This document shows, piece by piece, positions 7,834 to 7,935 of a DNA stretch of 7,935 nt; the stretch's first letter is position 1; every line of letters begins with the position of its first letter. Below the pieces are notes generated by a model. The model was not told the DNA's origin. It made no database searches and worked only from the letters and a program-made list of their open reading frames with translations. Source of the stretch: Geobacter sp. (GTDB lineage Bacteria > Desulfobacterota > Desulfuromonadia > Geobacterales > Geobacteraceae). The stretch spans positions 1 through 7,935 of the forward strand of contig RPRC01000260.1 of the NCBI GenBank assembly GCA_003857395.1. The letters are read 5' to 3'. The position numbers and the translations under genes were made by a program.

Positions 7834-7888
7834 GTAACCGAAGCTGGCAGTAAAAAGAGAACGTTGCATCATATTACAGGTAACCGAA
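7834..7888. repeat. Two direct copies of GTAACCGAA, possible insertion-sequence end
   Basis: GTAACCGAA occurs at 7834-7842 and again at 7880-7888, 46 bases apart in the same orientation, just upstream of the gene starting at 7902. The first copy is preceded by T, giving TGTAACCG, which looks like a terminal inverted repeat of an insertion sequence. The second copy runs into the ribosome-binding site. They may be the element's left end and an internal transposase-binding site, but the matching right end is outside the window. Confidence 0.35.
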
Positions 7889-7901
7889 AGGAGGCTGTAG
7901 T

Positions 7902-7935
7902 ATGGTGCTTCAAACCCGTCGCGAATACCTTGAGG
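7902..7935 (+). CDS. Start of a gene, probably an integrase-type transposase (truncated by window end)
   Basis: ATG 7902 is preceded by a near-perfect AAAGGAGG (7888-7895) with a 6-base spacer, so this start is well supported. Only 11 full codons are visible: MVLQTRREYLE. From memory this resembles the N-termini of DDE/rve integrase-like transposases of insertion sequences in Geobacter-type genomes, which often begin with a similar TRREYL segment. The repeated GTAACCGAA motif upstream supports an insertion sequence. Eleven residues are too few for a firm assignment. The gene diverges from mtnA, with 190 bases between the two starts. Confidence 0.45.
   Translation, partial: MVLQTRREYLE

Noticed and set aside
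1..7935. tRNA, rRNA or CRISPR array
   Set aside because: No regularly spaced short repeats, cloverleaf-like segments or rRNA-like stretches were seen on either strand.

Overview
The window looks like chromosomal DNA of a Geobacter-like bacterium (Desulfuromonadia, former delta-Proteobacteria). This rests on the GC-rich coding style, a long GlnE encoded directly behind mtnA, a membrane-tethered diguanylate cyclase and a palindromic dispersed-repeat type that I associate with this group. It is an inference from gene content; the window has no rRNA or other marker gene.

Left part (1-2259, all + strand): the 3' end of a class I SAM-dependent methyltransferase, a 129-bp imperfect palindromic element whose first three bases are the methyltransferase stop codon, a GGDEF diguanylate cyclase with one N-terminal membrane segment, and a GNAT acetyltransferase that may be cotranscribed with it. 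The three enzymes have no obvious shared pathway.

Middle part (2260-3500): an AT-richer accessory patch. A 173-residue protein of unknown function with a four-cysteine cluster lies on the - strand, convergent with the GNAT gene. Behind its start is a gene-poor stretch of about 690 bases that falls to about 30% GC at its lowest, and a short, poorly supported reading frame (3235-3462) that may be a gene remnant. A rho-independent terminator at 3464-3489 closes the next operon.

Right part (3501-7800, - strand): a two-gene operon transcribed right to left, mtnA (methylthioribose-1-phosphate isomerase, GTG start) followed by glnE (bifunctional glutamine synthetase adenylyltransferase/adenylyl-removing enzyme). 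The mtnA stop and glnE start share the four bases ATGA, so the two are probably translationally coupled. A plausible sigma-70 promoter lies about 60 bases upstream of mtnA.

Right edge (about 7833-7935, + strand): a strong ribosome-binding site and the first 11 codons of a gene that reads like the N-terminus of an integrase-type transposase, preceded by a repeated GTAACCGAA motif. This is probably the left end of an insertion sequence that continues outside the window.

I found no convincing undescribed multi-gene system. The items most worth a second look are the palindromic element at 495-623, the cysteine-cluster protein in its low-GC patch, and the tight mtnA-glnE coupling.
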